Below, piece after piece: positions 25,542 through 35,258 of a stretch of DNA of 64,000 bases. Within the stretch, counting starts at the first letter, position 1; each line of letters starts with the position of its first letter. A program made the translations under genes and the position numbers. Source of the stretch: CAVTJL01 sp963735065 (GTDB taxonomy: Bacteria; Pseudomonadota; Alphaproteobacteria; Geminicoccales; Geminicoccaceae); the NCBI GenBank assembly GCA_963735065.1, contig CAVTJL010000004.1, positions 1,426,001 through 1,490,000 of the forward strand. Direction: 5' to 3'. Below the pieces are notes generated by a model. It was not told the origin of the DNA and searched no databases. It saw only the letters and a program-made list of their open reading frames with translations.

Positions 25542-26953
25542 CGGATGGTCAGCACGGTCAGCCGGCCATCGCGCCTGATGCCGATCTGCCAGGGGCGCCG
25601 GCTCGAGCGCAGGCTGCGCTGAAGCTCGGCGACCGAGCGCATCTTCTGGCGGCCGACGCTGGCGATGACGTCGCCGCGGCGCAGGGCCAGGTCGGCGCCG
25701 GGCCCGTTCGGATCGACGGCCAGGACCACCACGCCCTGGCGGAACATGTCGATCTGCAGCTCCTGGTTCAGCCCGGGCGACATGTTGGCGACGGTGACGC
25801 CGGCAAGGGGGTTCTCCCCACCGATCACGGTCTTCTCCGGCGCCGGCGACATCGGCGCCGCGTTCAGCCCGACCTCGACCGTCCGCTCGCCCGAGCGCCG
25901 CCAGATGCCGACCTTCACGCGATCGCCCAGCGACCGCAGCGACAGCCGGTACTCGACCGCGGCCGCATCCTCGACCGCGACGCCGTCGACCGAGAGGATC
26001 ACGTCGCCGGCCTCGAGCCCCGCCTTGGCAGCAGCACTGCCGGGATAGACCTGACGCACGAGGACGCCGCGCGGGCGGTCGAGGCCCAGCTGCTCCGCCA
26101 AAGCCTGGTCGATGGGCTCGAGCGCGGCGCCGAGCCACGGGCGCGCCGACATCGACTGCCCGGAGCGCAACGCCTCCAGGCGGGCCCGGACCAGATCGGC
26201 CGGAATGGCGAAGCCGATGCCGATCGAGCCGCCGCCGCGGGTGAAGATGGCGGTGTTGATGCCGACGACCTTGCCGTCGAGCGTGACGAGGGGGCCGCCC
26301 GAGTTGCCGGGATTGATCGCAGCGTCCGTCTGCAGGAAGGAGACGTCCTGGTCGAGGTTGGGGGCGGTGCGGCCCATGGCGGAGATGATGCCGCTCGTGA
26401 CCGTCTGGCCGATCCCGAAGGGATTGCCGATGGCCAGCACGAGGTCGCCCACCTCCACCTTGTCGGAATTGCCGAGCGACACGGTCGGCAGATGCTCGCC
26501 GTGGGCGTCGAGCTGGAGGAAGGCCAGATCCGAGCCCGGATCGCTCCAGAGCACCTTGGCCGAGAAGGTGCGGCGGTCGGCCAGCACCACCTGGATCTGG
26601 TCGGCACCGTCGATGACGTGATGGTTGGTGACGACGAGGCCGTCGTCGCGGACGATGACGCCCGAGCCCAGCGAGGTCTCGATGCGCCGCGACGGCACGC
26701 CCATGTCGTGGAAGAAGAACTGGAAGAACGGGTCACCGGCGAACGGGCTGCGCCTGGTGACGATGGCCTTGCGCGAGGTGATGCTGACGACCGCCGGCGC
26801 CACCTCCTTCACGACAGGCGCGAAGGAGAGGCGCACCGCCCCGGCCGAGCTGGGCACCACCCGCTCGGTCGCCTTGGCCGGGACGCCGGCGCATCCACCC
26901 ACAAGAAGGAGGGCGCCTGCGACCAGCAGCGCCCTTCGCAGGAACGACGGCAA
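25538..26953 (-). CDS. Do family serine protease (DegQ/DegP-like), probable lipoprotein
   Basis: 471 residues from the TTG at 26953. The start gives MPSFLRR, a hydrophobic core and the lipobox LVGGC (Cys21), so the protease is probably lipid-anchored facing the periplasm rather than free. The triad is His112 (TNHHV), Asp142 (GSDLAF) and Ser218 (GNSGGP). Two PDZ domains follow (about 265-360 and 385-471). It degrades or chaperones misfolded envelope proteins. TTG 26974 is an alternative start; an ATG at 27073 would overlap rplQ by 74 bases. It follows rplQ after 46 bases and has no promoter that I can see. Confidence 0.9.
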   Translation of the reverse strand: MPSFLRRALLVAGALLLVGGCAGVPAKATERVVPSSAGAVRLSFAPVVKEVAPAVVSITSRKAIVTRRSPFAGDPFFQFFFHDMGVPSRRIETSLGSGVIVRDDGLVVTNHHVIDGADQIQVVLADRRTFSAKVLWSDPGSDLAFLQLDAHGEHLPTVSLGNSDKVEVGDLVLAIGNPFGIGQTVTSGIISAMGRTAPNLDQDVSFLQTDAAINPGNSGGPLVTLDGKVVGINTAIFTRGGGSIGIGFAIPADLVRARLEALRSGQSMSARPWLGAALEPIDQALAEQLGLDRPRGVLVRQVYPGSAAAKAGLEAGDVILSVDGVAVEDAAAVEYRLSLRSLGDRVKVGIWRRSGERTVEVGLNAAPMSPAPEKTVIGGENPLAGVTVANMSPGLNQELQIDMFRQGVVVLAVDPNGPGADLALRRGDVIASVGRQKMRSVAELQRSLRSSRRPWQIGIRRDGRLTVLTIR

Positions 26954-26999
26954 GGACGATGGCCCGGTGCGCAAAGCCCCGGCCGAACGACCTACCGGC

Positions 27000-27428
27000 T
27001 CAGGCTGCCGCGTCGAGTCCCGCGTCACCGCTCTCCGGCAGCGGCCCCGAATCCTGCCCCTTGGCGTCGACATCCCGATCCACAAGCTCGATGACAGCCA
27101 TCGGCGCGTTGTCGCCATAGCGGAAGCCTGCCTTCAGGATCCGCACATAGCCGCCCGGCCGCTCCTTGTAGCGCGGGCCCAGCACGTCGATGAGCTTCTT
27201 GGCCGTACGCTCGTCCCGCGTGCGGGCGATCAAGAGCCGGCGCGCATGCAGATCGCCGCGCTTGCCGAGCGTGATCAGCTTCTCGACGATCGGCCTCAGC
27301 TCCTTGGCCTTCGGCAGCGTCGTCATGATCTGCTCGTGCTTGAGCAGCGACTGCGCCATGTTCGCGAACATGGCTTTCCGGTGCTCCCAGGTACGATTGA
27401 GCTTCCGGCCGCGATTGCCGTGACGCAT
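27000..27428 (-). CDS. rplQ: 50S ribosomal protein L17
   Basis: 142 residues. MRHGNRGRKLNRTWEHRKAM and the LPKAKELRPIVEKLITLGKRG helix are diagnostic of L17, which lines the peptide exit tunnel rim. The last 20 residues (GQDSGPLPES...) are an acidic, Gly/Asp-rich extension. It is the final ribosomal gene of the alpha operon, 58 bases after rpoA. Confidence 0.97.
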   Translation of the reverse strand: MRHGNRGRKLNRTWEHRKAMFANMAQSLLKHEQIMTTLPKAKELRPIVEKLITLGKRGDLHARRLLIARTRDERTAKKLIDVLGPRYKERPGGYVRILKAGFRYGDNAPMAVIELVDRDVDAKGQDSGPLPESGDAGLDAAA

Positions 27429-27486
27429 GACCCCCTATCCCGTGCAAGCTGGCGCGCTACGGCGACGGCAGCGGCCTGACGTCTGA

Positions 27487-28503
<1,017 letters not shown>

Positions 28504-28606
28504 GGAACCACCTCTACGTCAGGGGCTGCTGCCCACGAAAAGCATCGGAGGCCGGCGGAACGTCGCCGTTCCGCGGCCTCACCGACCGGGCGCCGAGCGC
28601 CCCCGA

Positions 28607-28999
28607 TCAGACGCGGCGACGCTTGCGCGGCCGGCAGCCATTGTGTGGGATCGGCGTCACGTCGCGAATGGAGAGGATGCTGAAGCCGACCGACTGCAAC
28701 GCCCGAAGCGCCGACTCGCGACCCGAGCCCGGGCCACGCACCATGATCTCGAGGGTGCGCATGCCATGCTCCATGGCCTTCTTGCCAGCCGACTCGGCGG
28801 CCATCTGGGCCGCGAACGGAGTCGACTTGCGCGAGCCCTTGAAGCCCTGCGAGCCAGCGCTCGCCCAGGCGATCGCGTTACCCTGCGCGTCGGTGATGGT
28901 GATCATCGTGTTGTTGAAGGTAGCCGCGACGTGCGCCACCCCCGACGTGATGTTCTTGCGCTCGCGACGGCGCAAACGTGTACCGGTGTCCTGCGCCAT
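28607..28999 (-). CDS. rpsK: 30S ribosomal protein S11
   Basis: 130 residues with the S11 core NNTMITITDAQGNAIAWASA and the C-terminal VTPIPHNGCRPRKRRRV, the signature near the mRNA exit on the platform of the small subunit. Starts 4 bases after the rpsM stop. Confidence 0.98.
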   Translation of the reverse strand: MAQDTGTRLRRRERKNITSGVAHVAATFNNTMITITDAQGNAIAWASAGSQGFKGSRKSTPFAAQMAAESAGKKAMEHGMRTLEIMVRGPGSGRESALRALQSVGFSILSIRDVTPIPHNGCRPRKRRRV

Positions 29000-29003
29000 T
29001 GCT

Positions 29004-29384
29004 TTACTTCTTCACTGCCTTTTTCTTACCTGCGATCGGCCTGGCCGGGCCCTTGCGGGTCCGCGCGTTGGTGTGCGTCCGCTGCCCGCGCACCGGCAGG
29101 CCCTTGCGGTGCCGCAGACCCCGATAGCAGCCGAGGTCCATGAGCCGCTTGATGTTCATCGCGACCTCGCGGCGCAGGTCACCCTCGACCTTGTGCTCGC
29201 GATCGATCGCCTCGCGGATCCGGAGGATCTCCGCATCCGACAGCTCCGCCACACGCTTCTCGTGCTGCACGCCGACGGCGTCCAGGAGCTTCCGCGACGA
29301 GGTCCGTCCAATCCCGAAGATATAGGTCAGCGCGACCCACACCTGCTTGTTGCTCGGTATATTCACACCGGCGATACGCGCCAC
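29004..29384 (-). CDS. rpsM: 30S ribosomal protein S13
   Basis: 126 residues. MARIAGVNIPSNKQVWVALT and the basic tail RGLRHRKGLPVRGQRTHTNA are typical; S13 contacts the P-site tRNA and forms intersubunit bridges. The start is GTG (29384) with GAGGAG just upstream. It is first in the alpha operon, downstream of a strong internal promoter. Confidence 0.97.
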   Translation of the reverse strand: MARIAGVNIPSNKQVWVALTYIFGIGRTSSRKLLDAVGVQHEKRVAELSDAEILRIREAIDREHKVEGDLRREVAMNIKRLMDLGCYRGLRHRKGLPVRGQRTHTNARTRKGPARPIAGKKKAVKK

Positions 29385-29458
29385 GTCTCTCTCCTCAAGC
29401 TGCGCCCGAGCGGCTGAAATATGGGCGCAGAATAGCGCGCCTCAGATGAAGCCGTTCG

Positions 29459-29486
29459 GTTATAGGCCGACTTCGCGCCCTGTCAA
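29459..29486 (-). promoter_or_regulatory. Promoter of the alpha operon (rpsM-rpsK-rpoA-rplQ)
   Basis: On the minus strand TTGACA (29486-29481) and TATAAC (29464-29459) are 16 bases apart, a near-consensus housekeeping promoter. The -35 box contains the TGA stop of adk (29485-29483). Transcription would start about 65 bases before rpsM. Confidence 0.82.
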
Positions 29487-30139
29487 TCCCCGAGGTCGCC
29501 AAGGGCCTGCTTAATCGCTTCCGTCACCGCGTCGATCGGCTGCATGCCGTCCACGACCTTGACCAGGCCCCTCGCCCCATAGAAGGGAAGCAGCGGCTCG
29601 GTCTGGGCGCGATAGGCCTCGAGCCGCGTGCGGACGGCTTCCGCATTGTCATCCGGACGCCGCGTGAACGTCGTCCCGCCGCATACGTCGCACACCCCGT
29701 CCACCTTCGTGGGCTTGAAGGTGTCGTGATAGCCGGCACCGCAGCTGGCGCAGGAGAAGCGGCCGGCGATACGCTTGATCAGCGCCTCGGGGTCCACCCG
29801 GATCTCGAGCACGACGTCGAGCGCCTGACCGCGCGCCGCCAGCATCGCCTCGAGCGCCCCGGCCTGGGCCAGCGTCCGGGGATAGCCGTCGAGAATGAAG
29901 CCGGGCTCGCAGTCGGGCTCCAGCGTGCGCTCCTCGACGAGCCTGTTGATGATCTCGTCGGAGACGAGCTCGCCCCGCTCCATCACGGCCTTGGCCTGCT
30001 TGCCGACCTCGCTGCCCTTGGCCACCGCCGAGCGCAGCATGTCGCCTGTGGAGAGCTGCGGGATGCCGTAGCGCTCCGTCAGCCAGGCCGCCTGGGTGCC
30101 CTTGCCGGCACCCGGCGGCCCGAGAAGGACCAGCCTCAT
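29483..30139 (-). CDS. adk: Adenylate kinase, zinc-LID type
   Basis: 218 residues catalysing ATP + AMP = 2 ADP. P-loop GPPGAGKG (7-14), the AMP-binding STGDMLR and GYPRTLAQA, and a long LID domain with four Cys (CASCGAGYH ... CDVCGG), expected to hold a structural zinc. ATG 30139 overlaps the secY stop in TGATG; a TTG one codon earlier is possible. Confidence 0.97.
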   Translation of the reverse strand: MRLVLLGPPGAGKGTQAAWLTERYGIPQLSTGDMLRSAVAKGSEVGKQAKAVMERGELVSDEIINRLVEERTLEPDCEPGFILDGYPRTLAQAGALEAMLAARGQALDVVLEIRVDPEALIKRIAGRFSCASCGAGYHDTFKPTKVDGVCDVCGGTTFTRRPDDNAEAVRTRLEAYRAQTEPLLPFYGARGLVKVVDGMQPIDAVTEAIKQALGDLGD

Positions 30140-31482
30140 CAACGCCTCCCCCGCAGACGGGCCTTCTTGATGAGGCCCTCATATTGGTGCGCGATCAGAT
30201 GGGACTGGATCTGCGCCACCGTGTCCATCGTGACCGACACGACGATGAGCAGCGACGTCCCACCGAAGTAGAAGGGCACCGAGTACTGGGAGATCAAGAT
30301 CTCCGGAAGCGCGCACACCGCGGCCAGGTAGAGCGCACCCACCGCCGTCAGCCGGGTGAGGACGTAGTCGAGATACTCGGCCGTCCGCTGGCCGGGCCGG
30401 ATGCCCGGGATGAAGCCGCCGTGCTTCCTGAGATTGTCGGCCGTCTCCTGGGGATTGAAGACGATCGAGGTGTAGAAGAAGGCGAAGAACACGATGAGCG
30501 CGATATAGATCGCCATGTGCAGCGGCCGGCCGTAGCCCAGGGCCGAGGTGATGGCGATGAGCCAGTCCGGGCCGTTCTGCCCGGCAAAGCCGCCCACCGT
30601 GGCCGGCAGTAGCAGGAGCGAGCTTGCGAAGATCGCCGGGATGACGCCCGAGGTGTTGAGCTTCAAGGGCAGGTGCGAGCTCTCGCCGCCCACCATCCGG
30701 TTTCCGCCCACCATCCGCTTCGGGTATTGGACGATCAGCCGCCTCTGGGCACGCTCCATGAAGACGATGAAGGTGATGACGGCGATCGCCATCACGATCA
30801 GGAAGATGATGAACACGGCCGACATAGCGCCGGTGCGGCCGAGCTCGAGCACGGCTGCGAGCGCATGCGGCAGGTTGGCGATGATGCCGATGAAGATGAT
30901 GAGCGAGATGCCGTTGCCGATGCCGCGCGCGGTGATCTGCTCACCCAGCCACATCAAGAAGACCGTGCCGCCCACGACCGTGATCACCGTCGTGATGCGG
31001 AAGAACCAGCCGGGATCGATGACCGCCGATCCGCCGGGCCCGCTCATCGCCTCGAGCCCCATGGCCATGCCGTAGGCCTGGAAGGCCGCCAGCACCACCG
31101 TGAGGTAGCGGGTCCACTGGTTGATCTTCTTCTGACCGGCGGCACCCTCCTTCTTCAACGCCTCGAGCGTGGGCGAGACCGCGGTCATCAGCTGGAGGAT
31201 GATCGAGGCCGAGATGTACGGCAGGATGCCGAGCGCGAAGACCGACATCCGGCCGAGCGCGCCGCCCGAGAAGACGTTGAACATGCCGAGGATGCCGCCC
31301 GACTGGCGCTGAAAGATCTGCGCCATCACGAGCGGGTCGATCCCCGGCAGGGGGATGAAGGTGCCGAGCCTGTAGACGATCAGGCAGCCAAGCGTGAACC
31401 ACAGGCGCTTCTTGAGCTCCGTGGCCTTGGCGAAGACACCGAAGTTGATGTTGGCGGCGAGCTGCTCGGCGACCGACGCCAT
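30139..31482 (-). CDS. secY: Preprotein translocase subunit SecY
   Basis: 447 residues with ten membrane segments. The channel protein of the Sec translocon, working with SecE (encoded 26 kb away in this window). RLGTFIPLPGID in the first span and ASIILQLMTAVSPTLE in the second are conserved; GFIPGIRPGQRTAEYLDYVLTR marks the cytosolic C5 loop that contacts ribosome and SecA. Last gene but one of the spc part, coupled to adk. Confidence 0.98.
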   Translation of the reverse strand: MASVAEQLAANINFGVFAKATELKKRLWFTLGCLIVYRLGTFIPLPGIDPLVMAQIFQRQSGGILGMFNVFSGGALGRMSVFALGILPYISASIILQLMTAVSPTLEALKKEGAAGQKKINQWTRYLTVVLAAFQAYGMAMGLEAMSGPGGSAVIDPGWFFRITTVITVVGGTVFLMWLGEQITARGIGNGISLIIFIGIIANLPHALAAVLELGRTGAMSAVFIIFLIVMAIAVITFIVFMERAQRRLIVQYPKRMVGGNRMVGGESSHLPLKLNTSGVIPAIFASSLLLLPATVGGFAGQNGPDWLIAITSALGYGRPLHMAIYIALIVFFAFFYTSIVFNPQETADNLRKHGGFIPGIRPGQRTAEYLDYVLTRLTAVGALYLAAVCALPEILISQYSVPFYFGGTSLLIVVSVTMDTVAQIQSHLIAHQYEGLIKKARLRGRR

Positions 31483-31493
31483 CCGCCCTCTCC

Positions 31494-31976
31494 TCAGTCC
31501 GCGGCGGCTTCGCTACCGCCGAGAACGATAACCTTGCCGCCCGCCTTCTCGACCGCCGCCACGGCGGCCTTCGAGGCGTGCGCAACCTCGAGGGTCACGG
31601 CCGACTGCAGCTCGCCGCGCGCGAGCAGCCGCACGCCGTCCAGGGCGCGGCGCAGCACACCCGCCGCCACCAGCCCGGCGACGTCGATCGTCGCGTCGGT
31701 GCCAAGCTTGCCGGCCTCGATCGCCTTTTGGATGCGATCGAGGTTGACGACCGCGAAGTCGCCGCGCGTCGGGTTCTTGAAGCCGCGCTTCGGCAGCCGC
31801 CGATAGATCGGCATCTGGCCACCCTCGAAGCTCCTGGGCTTCGGGTTGCTGCTGCGCGCCTTGGCACCCTTGTGGCCCTTGCCCGAGGTCTTGCCGAGCC
31901 CGGAGCCGATGCCACGGCCAAGCCGCTTGCGACCGCCACGCGCGCCGTCGTTGTCCTTCAGCTCATTGAGCCGCAT
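31494..31976 (-). CDS. rplO: 50S ribosomal protein L15
   Basis: 160 residues: MRLNELKDNDGARGGRKRLGRGIGSGLGKTSGKGHKG is the extended basic N-terminus of L15 that threads into 23S rRNA. ATG 31976 is chosen on family length; the open frame continues upstream over rpmD. 11 bases from secY. Confidence 0.97.
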   Translation of the reverse strand: MRLNELKDNDGARGGRKRLGRGIGSGLGKTSGKGHKGAKARSSNPKPRSFEGGQMPIYRRLPKRGFKNPTRGDFAVVNLDRIQKAIEAGKLGTDATIDVAGLVAAGVLRRALDGVRLLARGELQSAVTLEVAHASKAAVAAVEKAGGKVIVLGGSEAAAD

Positions 31977-31986
31977 CTCGAGCTCC

Positions 31987-32184
31987 CTACTGCTCCGCCG
32001 AGGCCGGCTCGACAGCGACGAGGTGATGCACCTTGGCCAGCCGCCCACGATTCTCGGGCGTGTCGTCGATGACCCGCGACCGCCCGATCCTGTTCAGGCC
32101 GAGGCAGACCAGCGTGCCACGCTGGTCCTTCGGCCGGCCGATGGGGCTGCCGGTCTGGGTGACCTTGATCTTCTGCGCCGTCAC
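31987..32184 (-). CDS. rpmD: 50S ribosomal protein L30
   Basis: 65 residues with the L30 pattern KVTQTGSPIGRPKDQRGTL and GLNRIGRSRVIDDTPENRG. The length is at the short, bacterial form. 4 bases after rpsE. Confidence 0.96.
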   Translation of the reverse strand: MTAQKIKVTQTGSPIGRPKDQRGTLVCLGLNRIGRSRVIDDTPENRGRLAKVHHLVAVEPASAEQ

Positions 32185-32188
32185 GGTC

Positions 32189-32737
32189 CTACTCCTGCCG
32201 GGTCGTCTCGATGTTCTCGCGACGGCCGACGAGATCGCTCACCTTCTTGCCGCGCTTGGCGGCGACCGAGCGCGGCGACATGACGAGGCCGAGCGCGTCG
32301 AAGGTGGCCTTGATCATGTTGTGCGGGTTGGCCGAGCCCAGCGACTTCGCCACGACGTCGTGAATGCCCAGCGCCTCGAAGATGAGACGCATCGGGCCGC
32401 CCGCGATGATGCCGGTGCCCGGAGGTGCCGCGCGCAGCAGCACGCGACCGGCGCCATAGTGGCCCAGCACGTCGTGGTGCAGCGTCCGCCCCTGGCGCAG
32501 CGGCACCCGGATCATCGACCGCTTGGCCTGATCGGTGGCCTTGCGGACCGCCTCGGGCACCTCGCGGGCCTTACCATTGCCAAACCCGACCCGGCCCTTG
32601 CCATCGCCAACGACGACGATCGCCGAGAAGCCGAACCGTCGACCGCCCTTCACCACCTTGGCGACGCGATTGACGTTGACGAGGCGATCGATCAAGTCGC
32701 CGTCCGACCGATCCTCACTCGCGCGTGCCCGTGCCAT
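32189..32737 (-). CDS. rpsE: 30S ribosomal protein S5
   Basis: 182 residues. Double-stranded RNA-binding domain NRVAKVVKGGRRFGFSA and the C-terminal S5 fold with APPGTGIIAGGPMRLI. The VVKGGRR loop, site of spectinomycin resistance changes, looks wild type. Helps set decoding fidelity at the mRNA entry site. Confidence 0.97.
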   Translation of the reverse strand: MARARASEDRSDGDLIDRLVNVNRVAKVVKGGRRFGFSAIVVVGDGKGRVGFGNGKAREVPEAVRKATDQAKRSMIRVPLRQGRTLHHDVLGHYGAGRVLLRAAPPGTGIIAGGPMRLIFEALGIHDVVAKSLGSANPHNMIKATFDALGLVMSPRSVAAKRGKKVSDLVGRRENIETTRQE

Positions 32738-32753
32738 CAGCTTTCCTCAGTCG

Positions 32754-33116
32754 TCAGAACGAGAGGCCGCCCTCACGGGCGCCGTCGGCCAGGGCCTTGA
32801 CCCGACCATGATACTGGTAGCCACCGCGGTCGAACACCACCTGCTCGACCCCGGCCGCCTTGGCACGCTCGGCCAGGAGCTGGCCGACCTTGCGCGCCGC
32901 CTCGCGGTCGGCGCCGGTCTTGAGCTCGGCCCGCATGTCCTTCTCGAGCGTCGACGCCGCCACGAGCGTGCGCCCGGCAGCGTCGTCGATGATCTGGCAG
33001 TAGATGTGGCGACCCGAACGAAAGACCGAGAGTCTCGGCCTTCCGCCTGAGCGCACCTTGAGGGCGTGCCGCGTCCGCAGGCGCCGCCGCTCGAAGCGTT
33101 CCGATGCTTTCAGCAT
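32754..33116 (-). CDS. rplR: 50S ribosomal protein L18
   Basis: 120 residues binding 5S rRNA in the central protuberance. RLSVFRSGRHIYCQIIDD and the C-terminal FDRGGYQYHGRVKALADGAREGGL are conserved. 3 bases after rplF. Confidence 0.97.
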   Translation of the reverse strand: MLKASERFERRRLRTRHALKVRSGGRPRLSVFRSGRHIYCQIIDDAAGRTLVAASTLEKDMRAELKTGADREAARKVGQLLAERAKAAGVEQVVFDRGGYQYHGRVKALADGAREGGLSF

Positions 33117-33119
33117 GGC

Positions 33120-33653
33120 CTACTTCTTCTTGCCTTCCTTGCGGAGGATCGTCTCCTCCGCATATTTCACACCCTTGCCCTTGTAGGGCTCCGGCGGCCG
33201 GAACCCACGGATCTCCGCGGCGATCTGCCCCACCCGCTGACGATCCGCACCGCTGATCGAGATCGCCGTCGGCGTCTCGCAGGCGATCTTGATGTCCGGC
33301 GGGATCGCGAACTTGATGTCGTGGCTGAAGCCCAGCTGCAGGCTCAAGACCGTGCCGTCGACCGCAGCCCTGTAGCCGACGCCGGCGATCTCGAGCTTGC
33401 GGGTGAAGCCATCGCTCACCCCCTTGACGAGGTTCGCGACGAGCGTGCGGGACATGCCCCACATCGCCTGCGCGCGCTTCTCCTCGCTGCGCGGGGTCAC
33501 GACCACGCGGCCGTCCTCGAGCTGCACGGCCACCTCGGGCGGCAGCACGCTCGAGAGCTCGCCGAGCTTGCCCTTGGCACGGACGGTCTGACCCTCGACG
33601 GCGATCTCGACGCCGCCGGGGACAGGAACGGGATGCTTGCCGATACGCGACAT
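33120..33653 (-). CDS. rplF: 50S ribosomal protein L6
   Basis: 177 residues: MSRIGKHPVPVPGGVEIAVE at the start and the duplicated L6 fold, ending in RPPEPYKGKGVKYAEE, the loop that reaches the sarcin-ricin region. Spacing to rpsH is 2 bases. Confidence 0.97.
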   Translation of the reverse strand: MSRIGKHPVPVPGGVEIAVEGQTVRAKGKLGELSSVLPPEVAVQLEDGRVVVTPRSEEKRAQAMWGMSRTLVANLVKGVSDGFTRKLEIAGVGYRAAVDGTVLSLQLGFSHDIKFAIPPDIKIACETPTAISISGADRQRVGQIAAEIRGFRPPEPYKGKGVKYAEETILRKEGKKK

Positions 33654-33655
33654 GA

Positions 33656-34054
33656 TCAGAATACCGTGCAGAGGATCTCGCCGCCCACCTTGGCCTCGCG
33701 AGCCTCGGAGTCCGACATGACGCCGCGGGGCGTCGACAGGATGGCGATGCCCAGGCCGTTATAGACCGTGGGCAGGTCCTTCACACCGGCATAGATCCGC
33801 CGCCCGGGCTTGGACACCCGCCGCAGCTCGCGGATCACCGGCTCGCCATTGTGGTACTTCAGCTCGATCGAGAGCTCGGAGCGTCCAGCCGTCTGCTCCG
33901 TCAATTCGTAGCCGCGGATATAGCCCTCACGACAGAGGACCTCCAGCACGTTGCAGCGGAGCTTCGAGGCCGGGCTACGCACCGCCCCGAGCTGCGCCCG
34001 CTGACCGTTGCGGATCCGGGTGAGCATATCGCCCAAGGGATCACTGAGCGCCAT
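33656..34054 (-). CDS. rpsH: 30S ribosomal protein S8
   Basis: 132 residues. SDPLGDMLTRIRNGQRA at the N-terminus and GLGIAILSTPRGVMSD near the C-terminus are diagnostic. S8 binds helix 21 of 16S rRNA and in other bacteria also represses the spc operon; no obvious rRNA mimic was read here. Confidence 0.97.
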   Translation of the reverse strand: MALSDPLGDMLTRIRNGQRAQLGAVRSPASKLRCNVLEVLCREGYIRGYELTEQTAGRSELSIELKYHNGEPVIRELRRVSKPGRRIYAGVKDLPTVYNGLGIAILSTPRGVMSDSEAREAKVGGEILCTVF

Positions 34055-34069
34055 GGCTCTCCTCCGGCC

Positions 34070-34375
34070 TTACCAGCTCGACTTCACGCATCCGGGAATC
34101 TGCCCGGCCGAAGCCAGGTCCCGGAGCGCAATGCGCGAGAGTCCGAACTTTCTATAGAAGCCGCGCGGCCGGCCGGTGAGCGTGCACCGGTTGCGGATGC
34201 GTACCCTGGCCCCGTTGCGCGGCATCTTCGCAAGCTCGAGGGTAGCCTCGAACCGCTCCTCCGGCGCCTTGTCCTTGTCCATCACGGTCTTCTTGAGTGC
34301 CGTCCGCTTCGCCGCGTCACGCGCGACGAGCGCACGGCGATGCTGGTTCTTCTCAACCGAGCTCTTCTTGGCCAT
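34070..34375 (-). CDS. rpsN: 30S ribosomal protein S14
   Basis: 101 residues, the long zinc-free form: only isolated Cys (RNRCTLTGRPRGFYRKFGLSR) and no CxxC pair. MAKKSSVEKNQHR is the typical proteobacterial start. 15 bases after rplE. Confidence 0.97.
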   Translation of the reverse strand: MAKKSSVEKNQHRRALVARDAAKRTALKKTVMDKDKAPEERFEATLELAKMPRNGARVRIRNRCTLTGRPRGFYRKFGLSRIALRDLASAGQIPGCVKSSW

Positions 34376-34390
34376 GCTTTCCTCGCCCCG

Positions 34391-34930
34391 TCACGCCCTG
34401 AACGGCATGCTGAACCCCTCGAGGAGCACCTTTGCCTCCTCGTTGGTCGCCGCCGTGGTGCAGATGATGATGTCCATGCCCCGGGTATCCTCGACCTCGT
34501 CGTAGCTGATCTCCGGGAAGACGATCTGCTCCTTGATGCCGAACGCGTAGTTGCCGGCACCATCGAAGCTCTTCGGGGAGACGCCACGGAAGTCGCGCAC
34601 GCGCGGCAGGGCGATCGTCACCAGCCGATCCAAAAACTCGTACATGCGCTCGCGCCGCAGGGTAACCTTGCAGCCGATCGGCATGCCCTTCCTGAGCTTG
34701 AAGTTCGCGACCGACTTCCGTGCCCGGCAGATCATCGGCTTTTGGCCGGCAATCTTGGCGAGCTCGCCGACAGCGCTCGTCAGCTTCTTGCTGTCGCTCG
34801 CAGCCTCACCGACCGCGATGTTGATCACGATCTTGTCGAGCCGCGGCACCTGCATCGGGTTCTTGTACCCGAAGCGCTCGACGAGCTGCTGCCGCACGAC
34901 CTGCTCGTAATGCTCCTTCAAACGCGCCAT
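34391..34930 (-). CDS. rplE: 50S ribosomal protein L5
   Basis: 179 residues binding 5S rRNA. MARLKEHYEQVVRQQL, KIVINIAVGEAASD and GMDIIICTTAATNEEAK are conserved. ATG 34930 is chosen on family length; the frame runs on over the rplX end. Confidence 0.97.
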   Translation of the reverse strand: MARLKEHYEQVVRQQLVERFGYKNPMQVPRLDKIVINIAVGEAASDSKKLTSAVGELAKIAGQKPMICRARKSVANFKLRKGMPIGCKVTLRRERMYEFLDRLVTIALPRVRDFRGVSPKSFDGAGNYAFGIKEQIVFPEISYDEVEDTRGMDIIICTTAATNEEAKVLLEGFSMPFRA

Positions 34931-34940
34931 CTCGCCCTCC

Positions 34941-35258
34941 TCAACGATCCAGCAGCTCGCCGGACCGCTTGGCGAAGCGGACCTTCCGGCCGTCATCGAG
35001 CGACTTGAAGCCGATACGCGTCGGCTTGCCGTCCTGCGGATCGACGTGCGCCACGTTCGAGACGTGGATCGGCGCCTCCTTGGAGACGATCCCCCCGGCG
35101 CTGCGCGCGCTGGCGCGCTCGTGCCTGCGGACGGTCATCACCCCCTGGACCACGACGCGATCCTCCTTGGGGAGGACCTTCAGCACCTCGCCCTCCTTGC
35201 CGCGGTCGCGGCCGGCCAGGACCACCACCCGGTCCCCCTTCCTGATACGCGCGGCCAT
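34941..35258 (-). CDS. rplX: 50S ribosomal protein L24
   Basis: 105 residues with the KOW motif KGDRVVVLAGRDRGKEGEV. An assembly initiator protein of the large subunit. ATG 35258 overlaps the rplN stop in TGATG. Confidence 0.97.
   Translation of the reverse strand: MAARIRKGDRVVVLAGRDRGKEGEVLKVLPKEDRVVVQGVMTVRRHERASARSAGGIVSKEAPIHVSNVAHVDPQDGKPTRIGFKSLDDGRKVRFAKRSGELLDR

Noticed and set aside
30100..30145. Missing rpmJ (L36) after secY as gene loss
   Set aside because: In Alphaproteobacteria rpmJ normally lies elsewhere, so its absence here is expected.
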